Origin: Chloroflexota bacterium
GTDB taxonomy: Bacteria > Chloroflexota > UBA6077 > FW602-bin22 > JACPRP01
Reading direction: 5' to 3'
Assembly: GCA_016189905.1 (NCBI GenBank)
Contig: JACPRP010000090.1
Location: 1 to 47,730 of the forward strand
DNA length: 47,730 bases
Every line of letters begins with the position of its first letter. Position 1 is the stretch's first letter. Of the stretch, positions 1-7,529 are shown in pieces. Under the pieces are notes generated by a model. It was not told the DNA's origin, did no database searches, and saw only the letters and a program-made list of their open reading frames with translations. The position numbers were made by a program, and so were the translations under genes.

Positions 1-54
1 GTGCTGGTATATACTGAAGAGACGATCAACCTGAAAGGAGGCTATTGAGCAATT

Positions 55-342
55 GTGAAGGTTGTTGGAGATATCGCGGTTTTGCCGCGAAGCAAAGCGT
101 CTGAGGGCGTGCGAGACATGGTTGCGCTAGCCGTGACCGAGATCCAGGCATCGGGGCTCAGGTACGAGGTCGATGCGATGAGCACCGCCGTAGAAGGGGA
201 GTTCGACGAGGTCATGGATCTGTTCAAGCGAGTGCACCGAGCCGTGATGGATTCTGGGGTGGACCGTGTACTCACGATCATACGCATCGACGAGAAACGA
301 GGCGGAGTGACCATCGACCACAAGGTATCGAGTTTTCGTTAG
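55..342 (+). CDS. MTH1187/YkoF-type thiamine-binding family protein (DUF77)
   Basis: This 95-residue protein matches the small DUF77 (Thiamine_BP) fold family. The pattern of an N-terminal 'VVGDIAVLPRS' strand, a central 'YEVDAMSTAVEGEFDEVMD' segment and a 'RVLTIIRIDEKRGG' strand is characteristic, and the length is normal for the family. Members bind thiamine or related HMP-type ligands, probably in the cytoplasm as oligomers; their cellular role is poorly defined. The start is GTG at 55, preceded by a strong AAAGGAGG at 34-41. The spacing of about 13 nt is long, but no better in-frame start exists. Any upstream partner gene lies outside the window. The next gene is on the opposite strand, so this one probably ends its transcription unit. 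The family call is confident; the ligand is inferred. Confidence 0.85.
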   Translation: MKVVGDIAVLPRSKASEGVRDMVALAVTEIQASGLRYEVDAMSTAVEGEFDEVMDLFKRVHRAVMDSGVDRVLTIIRIDEKRGGVTIDHKVSSFR

Positions 343-534
343 CGCACGCGAGCGGTTGTTTTGGGTTCGGATCTCAATACCGGGGTAAAGGGCTCGTTAC
401 TGGCAATGGCGGAGATGGCGAGGTCATCTCCATTAGCTTTCGCAGCTATCTCTCACAGCGGCGTTTGGCATGATTGCTCTCGCCGGCTTCACCGCCTTGC
501 CAGAAGCCGTTCGCCCGTTGGATCAGGACAGGCT

Positions 535-1150
535 CTAACCAGCAGTTGATGCCAGCTCCGGTATCCGTCCCACCAGGGTCGTCCATTCCTCTGCGCCCAG
601 CCCGGCCTTGACCCACCCGGCCATCGCAAGAAACACCGGATTTGGCACCACCCTCATCATCATTCTAAGGTAGTCTTCTTGCTCATCTATGGTCAGCGCA
701 CGGACTACCCGAGGAAGGAGTTGAGGCATTATCTCCTGCGGCAGATACCGGGGCGCCTGGCTCGCAAGTGCCGCTTGCTCCTCAATACCGAGACGCTCCT
801 TCGCTAGAGCGAAGAGGTGTGTGTCTTCCTTGCGACTGTGGAGAGCCAGAACCGCGTTGAGGGCCACAATTTGCCTTTCTAGCTTCGAGGCTAACGCGGA
901 ATGCCTGGGACCCGCGCCACTCTGGACATCAGCTAGCAATCCCTCAATCGAGCCAAAGAGTTCGTTTTCAGCCTCGTGATCGAGGAGGTATGGCGTGCAA
1001 GCCAGCGACGCCTTGGACTCAAGGGCTGGAAAGAGCACTTCCTCTTCGAATGTGGAGTGGCCCTTCACTACTGCGCGGATGAGGCTGAACGCCTCGGCAA
1101 CTCGCGTAGCTGAACCATCATCTACCGTTCTAAACTCTAGGGCTCTTGTC
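535..1150 (-). CDS. Hemerythrin-like (HHE cation-binding) domain protein, possibly 5'-truncated
   Basis: The protein is about 205 residues. It shows three of the four metal-ligand stretches of a hemerythrin-like four-helix bundle: 'GHSTFEEEVLFPALE' near residue 32, 'DHEAENELF' near 58 and 'LHSRKEDTHLF' near 104. Such domains hold a di-iron centre that binds O2 or senses iron or oxygen. A C-terminal helical region of about 80 residues ('QEIMPQLLPRVVRAL...') follows. The only usual start is a TTG at 1150-1152, with no convincing ribosome-binding site. Reading the frame upstream gives 'NNQQR' before that TTG and then a stop. This looks like the first bundle helix, in which family members usually carry His (QHR). 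The start is therefore either a non-standard codon or the 5' end is damaged. The gene is divergent from the promoter at 1166. Confidence 0.75.
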
Positions 1151-1165
1151 AAGCGTTGTTGATTA

Positions 1166-1195
1166 TTGACACTGAGGCCAGTCAGCCGCTAAAAT
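1166..1195 (+). promoter_or_regulatory. Sigma70-type promoter for the decarboxylase-like/cyclodeaminase-like pair
   Basis: A perfect TTGACA (-35, 1166-1171) is followed after 18 nt by TAAAAT (-10, 1190-1195). The predicted transcript starts near 1202, about 90 nt before the ATG at 1292. Called by eye from consensus. Confidence 0.6.
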
Positions 1196-1291
1196 GCGGG
1201 CAGTTATGCTGCGCAGCTATGGCTCAAAGCGGGCCGGTGACGCCAGTTGCAGGTGATTGCAGCGATGCAGTATAAAGGAGGGGGTACGCTG

Positions 1292-2284
1292 ATGTCTAAA
1301 GTGCGTCTTACGGTGGCCTGTGGCGAGTACGACCGAACCAGAGCGCTTATCGACGGCACTGTTCAGCCTGAAGGAATCGACTTGAACTTCATCGTTTTGC
1401 CGCCGGAGGAAATATTCTGGCGTATGGTCAGGAACGAGGAATTCGACGCGTCGGAGCTGTCGCTGTCGTCCTATTTGATGGAGCGTGCGCGCGGCAAGAC
1501 GAAGTTCATCGCCATCCCCGTCTTTCCGTCGCGCGTTTTTCGCCACGGGTGTATCTTCGTCAACTCTGATTCTAGAATCGAGCGGCCCGCCGATTTGATC
1601 GGTCGGCGCGTTGGCGTGCCGGAGTATGAGGTCACGGCGGCCGTGTGGATTCGAGGCATCCTGGAGCACGAGTATGACGTTGCGCCAGATAAAGTGCGAT
1701 GGTTCGGCGGGGGTCTGGAGCAGCCCGGGCGCAAGGAGAAACTGGACTTCAAGGTGCCGCAAAACATCAGCATAGAGACCATTCCTACCGACCGGACACT
1801 GAATTCGATGCTGGAGACCGGTGAAATAGACGCGTTGGCGACGCCACGCGTCCCCTCCTCGTTCCTGGCCGGCTCGCCGAAGGTGCGACGCCTGATCCCC
1901 AATTACCAGGAGGTCGAAATTGACTACTTCCGCCGAACAGGCATTTTCCCCATTATGCACACCTTCGTCATTCGTGAGGAAGTATATCGACAGAATCGCT
2001 GGGTGGCGATGAGCCTCTACAAAGCGTTTTGTCAGGCGAAGGAACGCTGCTACCAGAACCTGCAAAACGTAGCGGCGCTCAAGTATTCGGTGGTTTGGCT
2101 TATGCCGGAGTTGGAGCTGCAGAAGAAAGTGTTCGGCAACGATCCCTGGCCCTACGGCCTCGACGCCAATCGGAAGACACTGGAAACAATGGTACAATAT
2201 GAGTTCGAGCAGGGGCTTATAGACCGAAAGCTGGAGCTTGAGGAACTGTTCGCGGAGGGAACGCTGGACCTGGCTAAGGTGTAG
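1292..2284 (+). CDS. 4,5-dihydroxyphthalate decarboxylase-like / NMT1-type substrate-binding fold protein
   Basis: This 330-residue protein resembles 4,5-dihydroxyphthalate decarboxylase (Pht5) and the NMT1/THI5-like periplasmic-binding fold. Seen features are an N-terminal 'VRLTVACGEYDRTRALIDG', the central 'RPADLIGRRVGVPEYEVTAAVWIRG', and 'GEIDALATPRVPSSF', where binding-protein relatives contact ligand. There is no signal peptide, so it should be cytoplasmic. This fits an enzyme better than a transporter subunit, and no permease or ATPase gene is nearby. The chosen ATG has an ideal AAAGGAGG at 1274-1281; the frame is open 15 codons further upstream without a good site. It is followed after 19 nt by an ornithine cyclodeaminase-like gene, so the two likely act on one substrate. 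That substrate cannot be read from the sequence. Confidence 0.8.
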   Translation: MSKVRLTVACGEYDRTRALIDGTVQPEGIDLNFIVLPPEEIFWRMVRNEEFDASELSLSSYLMERARGKTKFIAIPVFPSRVFRHGCIFVNSDSRIERPADLIGRRVGVPEYEVTAAVWIRGILEHEYDVAPDKVRWFGGGLEQPGRKEKLDFKVPQNISIETIPTDRTLNSMLETGEIDALATPRVPSSFLAGSPKVRRLIPNYQEVEIDYFRRTGIFPIMHTFVIREEVYRQNRWVAMSLYKAFCQAKERCYQNLQNVAALKYSVVWLMPELELQKKVFGNDPWPYGLDANRKTLETMVQYEFEQGLIDRKLELEELFAEGTLDLAKV

Positions 2285-2303
2285 TCTAAAGGAGAGTAAA
2301 AGG

Positions 2304-3371
2304 ATGCTGATTCTCACAAATGATGACGTAATGCAGGTTCTGACGATGCGTGACTGTATGGCTGCTCTCGAGGAGGCTTTTCAGGATTTGCACACAGGAG
2401 ACGCGGTCGAGCGTCCGCGTTCGCACACCTATACCCCATTGGAAGACGATCGCTACTATCTCTTTAAGTCGATGGATGGGGGCCTCAAGCGCCATCGGGT
2501 GCACGCCATTAGAATGAGCTCGGATATGATTCAGGAAGTTGAGCGCGAGGGCACTCTGCGACGCGAGAAGATTCCAGCCGCTGAGGGTGGAAACTGGGTA
2601 GGCATGATCCTCCTTTTTAGCATGGATCGCCTCGAACCCCTGGCGCTGGTGCAGGACGGCTACCTGCAGCGCACCCGCGTCGGTGCGACCAGCGGCCTGG
2701 CTGCCAAGTATCTGACGCCGGAAGGGGTCACCGAAGCAGGCTTGGTCGGCACGGGTTGGCAAGCCGGGGCCCAGATAATCGCTTTGAAGGAGGCCCTGCC
2801 AGACCTGAAGAAGGTCTCTGTGTACAGCCGCAACCGGGAGCGAAGAGAGGAGTTCTGTCGCGTCAACGCGAGCCAGGTGCCTTTCGCTCTGGACCCGGTG
2901 AATAGCTCCGCCGAGGCGGTGCAGGGCAAGCGACTATGGGTCCTGGCGACCAATGCGCTCGAGCCGGTTGCCGATGGCAACTGGCTGCTGCCGGATAGCC
3001 ACGTCAACTCGCTTCAGGGCCGTGAGATGGACTGGGCGACGCTGGCCCGCGCCGATCGAGTGATAGCCCGGGCGCCGGCTACGCCCACGCATTGGGCGCC
3101 AGCGGGCTTCGAGCCAGCGGAGATGCGTATCTCGGCCGGCAAGGGCGTCGACACGAGCGACAGAATGATCATGCTGGGCTCGGTGATCGCCGGTGGGTTC
3201 AAAAGGGAACCTGGCTGGGTCACCTTGTTTGGTGGATCGGAGGCGGGTGGCAGCGCCGGACTGGGGATACAGTTCGCCGCCGTGGCGAACGTCGTCTACC
3301 GTCGCGCCCGCGAAGCCGGCCTTGGATTCGAGGTCGATGGCAAGTGGCTTCGCCAGGGTTTCAGGCCATAG
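2304..3371 (+). CDS. Ornithine cyclodeaminase / mu-crystallin family protein
   Basis: The protein is 355 residues, the usual length for the OCD/mu-crystallin family. These NAD(P)-dependent enzymes include ornithine cyclodeaminase, alanine dehydrogenase and imine reductases. The N-terminal 'ILTNDDVMQVLTMRDCMAALEEAF' half is the substrate/dimerization domain. 'RTRVGATSGLAAKYLTPEG' leads into the Rossmann motif 'GLVGTGWQAGAQ' (GxGxxA type). The internal ATG at 2304 follows AAAGGAGAG; longer in-frame extensions overlap the preceding gene and are not needed. The family's Asp near 'GADAPGKQE' is not obvious: here the region reads 'VNSLQGREMDWATLARAD'. The reaction may therefore differ from ornithine deamination. 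It is co-transcribed with the upstream decarboxylase-like gene; the exact substrate is unknown. Confidence 0.85.
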   Translation: MLILTNDDVMQVLTMRDCMAALEEAFQDLHTGDAVERPRSHTYTPLEDDRYYLFKSMDGGLKRHRVHAIRMSSDMIQEVEREGTLRREKIPAAEGGNWVGMILLFSMDRLEPLALVQDGYLQRTRVGATSGLAAKYLTPEGVTEAGLVGTGWQAGAQIIALKEALPDLKKVSVYSRNRERREEFCRVNASQVPFALDPVNSSAEAVQGKRLWVLATNALEPVADGNWLLPDSHVNSLQGREMDWATLARADRVIARAPATPTHWAPAGFEPAEMRISAGKGVDTSDRMIMLGSVIAGGFKREPGWVTLFGGSEAGGSAGLGIQFAAVANVVYRRAREAGLGFEVDGKWLRQGFRP

Positions 3372-3538
3372 AAAAACATAGGTGGGAGCCGCGTTCTACC
3401 CCGAGATGGGGTCGGGCCAAACAAGCGCATGCCGTGGCAAACTATTAGTCCGTCAACGTTGCTTTGATGACCTGTCATTCTGACGAGCAGGTGGGGAAGG
3501 GTGGGGGCGACGAAGAATCTCGGTGCTCAGAGGTCGAG

Positions 3539-3570
3539 ACCCTTCGCCCTTCTGCGGAAGGGCGAAGGGT
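3539..3570. repeat. Perfect 14-bp hairpin of the CCTTCTGCGGAAGG palindrome family
   Basis: A 14-bp perfect stem (3539-3552 with 3557-3570) closes a TGCG loop in the gap between two convergent genes. Its core, CCTTCTGCGGAAGG, is the reverse complement of the core in the repeats at 26885 and 36810. No T-run follows on either strand. It could serve as a bidirectional mRNA 3'-end hairpin, but by sequence it belongs to the dispersed palindrome family. Confidence 0.8.
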
Positions 3571-3618
3571 GCCAGTCATCATACTAACGGTGGCAGACTA
3601 CTGTGGTGCGGTATGCGC

Positions 3619-4716
3619 TCAGGCGTTGTGCAGGAAGTGGGCGACATCGCCATCGCGCATGATGTAAGTTCGTCCCTCGGAACGCAGTAAGCCGCGCTTC
3701 CGGGCATTGGCCAGGCTGCCACTCTCCAGCAATTCGTCGTAGCGGATGACCTCCGCGCGGATAAAAGCCTTGGCTATGCTCGTATGGATCGCGGCGGCTG
3801 CATCCACCGCGTTTGCGCCGCGCGGCAGCGTCCAGGCCCGCACTTCGTCCTCCCCAACGGTGAAGAACGATATCAAGTCCAGGAGACGGTAGGAAAGCTG
3901 GATCACGCGGTCCAGGGCCAGTTCCGCGACATCCCAGGCGGCGAGGAATTCGGCGGCTTCTTCCGGCGAAAGCTCGGCAAGATCCATCTCTAGACGGCCG
4001 GCGATGGCCACGACGCTTGTCCCTTCTTCCTCCCAGCGCCCGCGCAGCCGGCCGATGAGGTGTTGATCGGCGCCATTGTCATCGGTGTTCAGCAAGATCA
4101 GCCAGGGCTTCTGGGTGAGCAGGCCGTAGCCGCGCAGTGTCTTCTCTTCGGCGGCGTCGAGCTTGACAGACCGGGCTGGCTTGCCGTCGGCCAGCGCCGC
4201 GTGAATTGCCTGGAGCGATTGAAGCTCCTGCTCGCGCTGTTTGCGCTCTGCCTCGAGCCCCTTTCCAAGTTGCACTTCCTTTTCGAGACGGTCCAGCCGC
4301 TTCTCCACGACGGCAAGGTCGGCGAGAAGTAGCTCTGTTGAGAGTATCTCGACGTCCCGCTCGGGATCGACTGAGCCGAGTGGATGGGCTACCGACTCGT
4401 TCGTGAACCCACGGATTACGATGAGCAACTCGTCGCTGTTGCGCATCTGCCCGATGAGCTGCGCGGCCTGGCTATCGTTACCCATGCCCTGCATCAAGCC
4501 GGCCACGTCGACGTAGCGCACCTCCGCAGGCGTTACCTTTTTGGGTTGATACATCTCAGCCAGCGCCGTGAGCCGTGCGTCAGGTACCTTGACCACGGCG
4601 AGGTTTGGCTCGCTGGATGCCGCCGAATACGTCGCCACCGGCACCTTGGCCCGACTCAAAGCGTTGAAGACGACGGTTTTTCCCGCGCGCGGCAGTCCCA
4701 TGATCCCTATTTCCAT
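3619..4716 (-). CDS. ychF: YchF/Obg-like family GTP/ATP-binding protein
   Basis: This 365-residue P-loop protein starts 'MEIGIMGLPRAGKTVVFNAL' with the Walker A at residues 7-14. It has a G3-like 'VRYVDVAGLMQGM', a coiled-coil stretch near residues 135-170 and a C-terminal TGS-type domain ('FFTVGEDEVRAWTLPRGANAV ...'; 'YIMRDGDVAHF'). YchF proteins bind ribosomes and preferentially hydrolyse ATP. Here the P-loop reads PRAGKT rather than the usual PNVGKST, and the G4 position reads 'LLNTDDN'. It may be the YchF-like paralogue found in several anaerobic lineages rather than the housekeeping copy. GGAGGT lies about 14 nt upstream of the ATG and a promoter follows at 4759. It is monocistronic and convergent with the gene pair to its left. 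Confidence 0.88.
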   Translation of the reverse strand: MEIGIMGLPRAGKTVVFNALSRAKVPVATYSAASSEPNLAVVKVPDARLTALAEMYQPKKVTPAEVRYVDVAGLMQGMGNDSQAAQLIGQMRNSDELLIVIRGFTNESVAHPLGSVDPERDVEILSTELLLADLAVVEKRLDRLEKEVQLGKGLEAERKQREQELQSLQAIHAALADGKPARSVKLDAAEEKTLRGYGLLTQKPWLILLNTDDNGADQHLIGRLRGRWEEEGTSVVAIAGRLEMDLAELSPEEAAEFLAAWDVAELALDRVIQLSYRLLDLISFFTVGEDEVRAWTLPRGANAVDAAAAIHTSIAKAFIRAEVIRYDELLESGSLANARKRGLLRSEGRTYIMRDGDVAHFLHNA

Positions 4717-4758
4717 CAGCCTGGCTTGTTACCTCCGAACGTACAAAATGCTCAACGA

Positions 4759-4788
4759 ATTATACCAGGTGTCGGGATTCCTTGCCCA
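4759..4788 (-). promoter_or_regulatory. Predicted promoter of the ychF-like gene
   Basis: On the minus strand a perfect TATAAT (4759-4764) lies 18 nt downstream of TGGGCA (4783-4788, four of six -35 matches). Transcription would start about 35 nt before the ATG at 4716. Confidence 0.5.
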
Positions 4789-5031
4789 ACGTGTTTGAGC
4801 ACGGCGGAATATGGAGGCCCGTCTCCAGCGTGCGAAGGTCGTGCATTCCGACAGTTGCGAAGGGGTAGGGGGGAAACGCCGTGGTATCAAGAGTAACTCT
4901 GAGCGCCCGGTCGAAAAGGTGTGTTGAGATCGCTCGATGGTCTGTCACAGGTAATGTTTGGCGAGCAGGGGCGAGGATATATCCACGTCGTCCTCACCCC
5001 TGATATTGCCCGGTCTTGATTCTCGCCACGA
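4789..5031. other. Intergenic gap with one imperfect hairpin, no gene seen
   Basis: No convincing reading frame is present. The one structured element is an imperfect 10-bp inverted repeat, GGGGCGAGGA (4968-4977) against TCCTCACCCC (4991-5000), with one mismatch. It lies just past the stop of the small membrane-protein gene and may end its transcript; there is no T-run. Confidence 0.4.
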
Positions 5032-5187
5032 TCAATAAGCTCTGCGCCCAACCAACAGGTTATAGATCGCGATAGCTAACGCCACCACCAGTGCGATCCA
5101 TACCAGGTTGCCTAGGTTGCCGACAACTAAGCCGAACAGCCAGAAGAGTAACAATATTACCACAATAGCCCAAAGGATTGCAGGCAT
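5032..5187 (-). CDS. Small Lmo0937-type two-helix membrane protein (51 aa)
   Basis: Translating the minus strand from the ATG at 5187 gives a 51-residue, almost entirely hydrophobic protein. It begins 'MPAILWAIVVILLLFWLFGL', then has 'VVGNLGNLVW', a second helix 'IALVVALAIAIYNLLVG', and ends 'RRAY'. The two transmembrane segments separated by a Gly-rich turn match the very small Lmo0937/DUF5670-type membrane proteins, whose function is unknown and which often appear in stress regulons. A strong GGGAGGT (5198-5204) sits 10 nt upstream of the ATG; a GTG 12 nt further up overlaps that site and is less likely. Three 13-bp tandem repeats and a 15-bp palindrome lie immediately upstream and could control it. 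Confidence 0.75.
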   Translation of the reverse strand: MPAILWAIVVILLLFWLFGLVVGNLGNLVWIALVVALAIAIYNLLVGRRAY

Positions 5188-5217
5188 CGGATCATTCACC
5201 TCCCTTCGTCAACCTGT

Positions 5218-5256
5218 CGCAGCTATCTATCACAGTTATCTATCGCAGTTATCTGG
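5218..5256. repeat. Three tandem 13-bp repeats upstream of the small membrane-protein gene
   Basis: Three successive 13-bp units occur at 5218-5230, 5231-5243 and 5244-5256: CGCAGCTATCTAT, CACAGTTATCTAT and CGCAGTTATCTGG. They differ at one to four positions. They lie 30-70 nt upstream of the 51-residue membrane-protein start on the minus strand, where a phased activator or repressor could bind. No regulator is assigned. Confidence 0.6.
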
Positions 5257-5271
5257 GGCACGAATCGTGCC
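5257..5271. promoter_or_regulatory. 15-bp palindrome, possible operator between divergent genes
   Basis: GGCACGA-A-TCGTGCC is a perfect 7+1+7 palindrome. It lies between the small minus-strand membrane gene and the plus-strand promoter at 5322. Its position and symmetry suit a dimeric regulator, but no cognate factor can be named. Confidence 0.4.
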
Positions 5272-5321
5272 AGCCGAGCACGACCAAAGCTCTAGCTCTG
5301 CAGAGAAAAGCGGGGAAGCTA

Positions 5322-5350
5322 TTGACGCTCGCGTTTGCGGGTGATATGAT
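5322..5350 (+). promoter_or_regulatory. Promoter of ubiD with a ~300-nt untranslated leader
   Basis: TTGACG (5322-5327), a 17-nt spacer and TATGAT (5345-5350) make a near-consensus promoter. The start point near 5357 leaves about 300 nt before the ubiD ATG at 5660. That leader has no coding frame with a good start. It contains several short stems, such as GGGCA/TGCCC around 5461 and GCGTCGG/CCGACGC (5605-5611 with 5622-5628), and may be a regulatory RNA. Confidence 0.6.
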
Positions 5351-5659
5351 GGGGCAGCTTCAGTTCCCAGGAGAACGCGAGGCGGTAGTTCCTCTCGGGT
5401 GTTTGGGTTAGGACGCGATAACCGAGTTCTAGAGGGGTTCATGCGCTTTCTGTACGGCAGGGCAGCTATGCCCGGACGTTCCATCACCCTATTCGAGCAA
5501 CGCATCCAAAGACCTCATGAGCAGCGCGCAAGGCGCTCCTCAGCGACTTCACGATGATCCGCGGAAACGCCGGCACTGTTCCATTATCCTGATGAGCGGG
5601 CTACGCGTCGGGCAGGGGCAGCCGACGCAAATTGAATAATTGAAAGGGGAGTGTACAGA

Positions 5660-7243
5660 ATGGGCTACTACAAGGATTTGCGGGAGTACATCGGTGTTCT
5701 GGAGGAGAGGGGTAAGCTCGTAAGGATCAAGAGGGAGATTAATAAGGATACCGAGCTAATGCCTCTGGTCCGTTGGGAGTTTCGTGGCCTACCTGACAAA
5801 GACAGAAAGACTTTCCTCTTCGAGAACGTGACAGACGCCAAAGGCAAGAGGTATGACGGAACTGTTCTGGTTGGCTCCCATGCGGCATCCAGAGGCATCT
5901 ATGCGCTGGCGATGGGGACCGAGCCGGAGGGTATCGTGCAGAAGTGGCAGCGGGCCCAGCTCAATCCGATCAAGCCTGTGATGGTTGCGTTTGGACCGTG
6001 CCAGGAAGAGGTACACGTGGGCGACAGCCTGCTCGAGCATGGAGGATTGGGGGAGTTTGCCATCCCAATATCGACCCCTGGCTTCGACAATGCCCCCTAT
6101 TTCTCGGCGGGCAACTTCATATCTAAGGACCCCGAGACCGGCATCAGGAACGTGGGTAACCATCGAACCATGGTCAAGGGCCCGGCAAGAACCGGACTTG
6201 ATGCGCAAATGCCCCAGCACTTGCGCCAGCACTGGCAGAAGTGCAAACAGCGGGGCATCCCACTGCAAGTTGCTGTGGCCATTGGGCCCACCCCGAATGT
6301 CGGCCTGGTGGCAGTCACGAAGGTTCCTTACGGCGTCGACGAGTTCGATGTGGCCGGAGGCATCGCCGGCGAGCCGATCGAGCTGGTGAAGTGCAAGACC
6401 GTCGATCTGGAGGTTCCAGCGACAGCCGAGATTGTAATCGAGGGAGAGGTCCCGACCGATTTCCTGGAGCGAGAGGGGCCGTTCGGCGAGTTCACCGGCT
6501 ACATGGGGATGCGCGGACCGAACTTAACTGTCAACGTCAAGTGTATCACGCATCGTAAGCAGCCTATCTGGAACGCTTACATCAGCCAGTTCCCGCCCAG
6601 CGAAAGCAGCCTGATGACACAATTGGGTGAGGAGGCTGCTCACTACAAGCTTCTGAAACACGACCTCGGCATCGATAGCGTGGTGGACGTTGGGTTCCAC
6701 GTCGAAAGCGGTGGCCGGATTCTGTGCGTCGTCCAGATGAAAAACAGCACGACGCCGCAGGTCTGGCAGGCGTTGTATGGTGTTTGCTCGCGAACCGCCT
6801 TGTATTCCAAGATCATCATAGCCGTCGATGACGATATCGACCCGCGAGATATGGATTCCGTTATGTGGGCGCTGTGCTACCGTATGCAGCCGCATCGGGA
6901 TATCCATGTTGCTAAGGGCAAGGCCGCCGCTCTAGACCCATCGGCCGTCGCGATGGATGAAAGGCAGCAAATGTCGGAATACCCGGCAACCTCGTCTCTG
7001 CTGGTCGATGCCACGAGAAAATGGGGCTATCCACCAACCTCGTTGCCAAGAAGAGATTTTATGGAAAGGGCACGCCAGATCTGGGATGAGGAAGGTTTGC
7101 CCGAGCTGAAGCCTAAGATGCCATGGTTCGGGTCGTCGCTGGGCTACTGGCCAGACGAGATTGCCGAAGAAGCCGAGCTGGCCCTGCGCGGTGAGCATTA
7201 CATAACGGGCGAGAAGCTGGCGAAGAGCAGGATCAAGATTTGA
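5660..7243 (+). CDS. UbiD family prenylated-FMN-dependent decarboxylase
   Basis: This 527-residue protein is a full-length UbiD-family (de)carboxylase of the cytoplasm. These enzymes use prenylated FMN to decarboxylate aromatic or alpha,beta-unsaturated acids, reversibly in some cases. Evidence includes the N-terminal 'DLREYIGVLEERGKLVRIKREINKDTE', the flavin-site region 'FDNAPYFSAGNFISKDPETGIRNVG', and the hallmark 'EREGPFGEFTGY', which carries the acidic catalytic residues. The C-terminal 'ARKWGYPPTSLPRRDFM' segment is also seen. The ATG at 5660 follows AAAGGGGA at 5643-5650; the GTG at 5651 abuts that site and is less likely. No UbiX prenyltransferase is present in the window. The dihydroxyphthalate-decarboxylase-like gene at 1292 hints at aromatic-acid metabolism, but the substrate is unknown. 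Confidence 0.92.
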   Translation: MGYYKDLREYIGVLEERGKLVRIKREINKDTELMPLVRWEFRGLPDKDRKTFLFENVTDAKGKRYDGTVLVGSHAASRGIYALAMGTEPEGIVQKWQRAQLNPIKPVMVAFGPCQEEVHVGDSLLEHGGLGEFAIPISTPGFDNAPYFSAGNFISKDPETGIRNVGNHRTMVKGPARTGLDAQMPQHLRQHWQKCKQRGIPLQVAVAIGPTPNVGLVAVTKVPYGVDEFDVAGGIAGEPIELVKCKTVDLEVPATAEIVIEGEVPTDFLEREGPFGEFTGYMGMRGPNLTVNVKCITHRKQPIWNAYISQFPPSESSLMTQLGEEAAHYKLLKHDLGIDSVVDVGFHVESGGRILCVVQMKNSTTPQVWQALYGVCSRTALYSKIIIAVDDDIDPRDMDSVMWALCYRMQPHRDIHVAKGKAAALDPSAVAMDERQQMSEYPATSSLLVDATRKWGYPPTSLPRRDFMERARQIWDEEGLPELKPKMPWFGSSLGYWPDEIAEEAELALRGEHYITGEKLAKSRIKI

Positions 7244-7312
7244 TCTCCGTGAGACGATAGAAGGTAGCACTGACCCGCCAGAAGGTAGGACGGCTCCAGC
7301 GGCTCCGGTTTT

Positions 7313-7341
7313 TTGGATTTGTTGAAGGGTTATGGTACAAT
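7313..7341 (+). promoter_or_regulatory. Promoter of the WYL-Memo pair
   Basis: TTGGAT (7313-7318), a 17-nt spacer and TACAAT (7336-7341). Because transcription would begin near 7348, the ATG at 7332 cannot be the start of the following gene. This places that start downstream, at 7458 or 7530. Confidence 0.5.
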
Positions 7342-7529
7342 TCGGGCAAACCAAATGCTCAGGGCATGGTTTTAGCCATCACTTTGTCGCCGCGCCAGGG
7401 ACGCGTCTTCAGCTCAACCCTGAGCGTGGCGATGCGGCGCGAGATGCCGGCCATCTGATGGCAGGAGGATTGCTCGTTCGCCGGAACGGCAATCTCAACT
7501 ACTATCGGGAAAGCGCGAAGAGGGACTGG

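Noticed and set aside
361-549. 62-residue plus-strand frame after the DUF77 gene
   Set aside because: It has no ribosome-binding site, unremarkable composition and no recognisable motif. It overlaps the end of the hemerythrin-like gene on the other strand.
3464-3667. 67-residue frame in the gap before ychF
   Set aside because: It mainly translates the palindromic repeat at 3539 and overlaps the ychF 3' end; it is not a gene.
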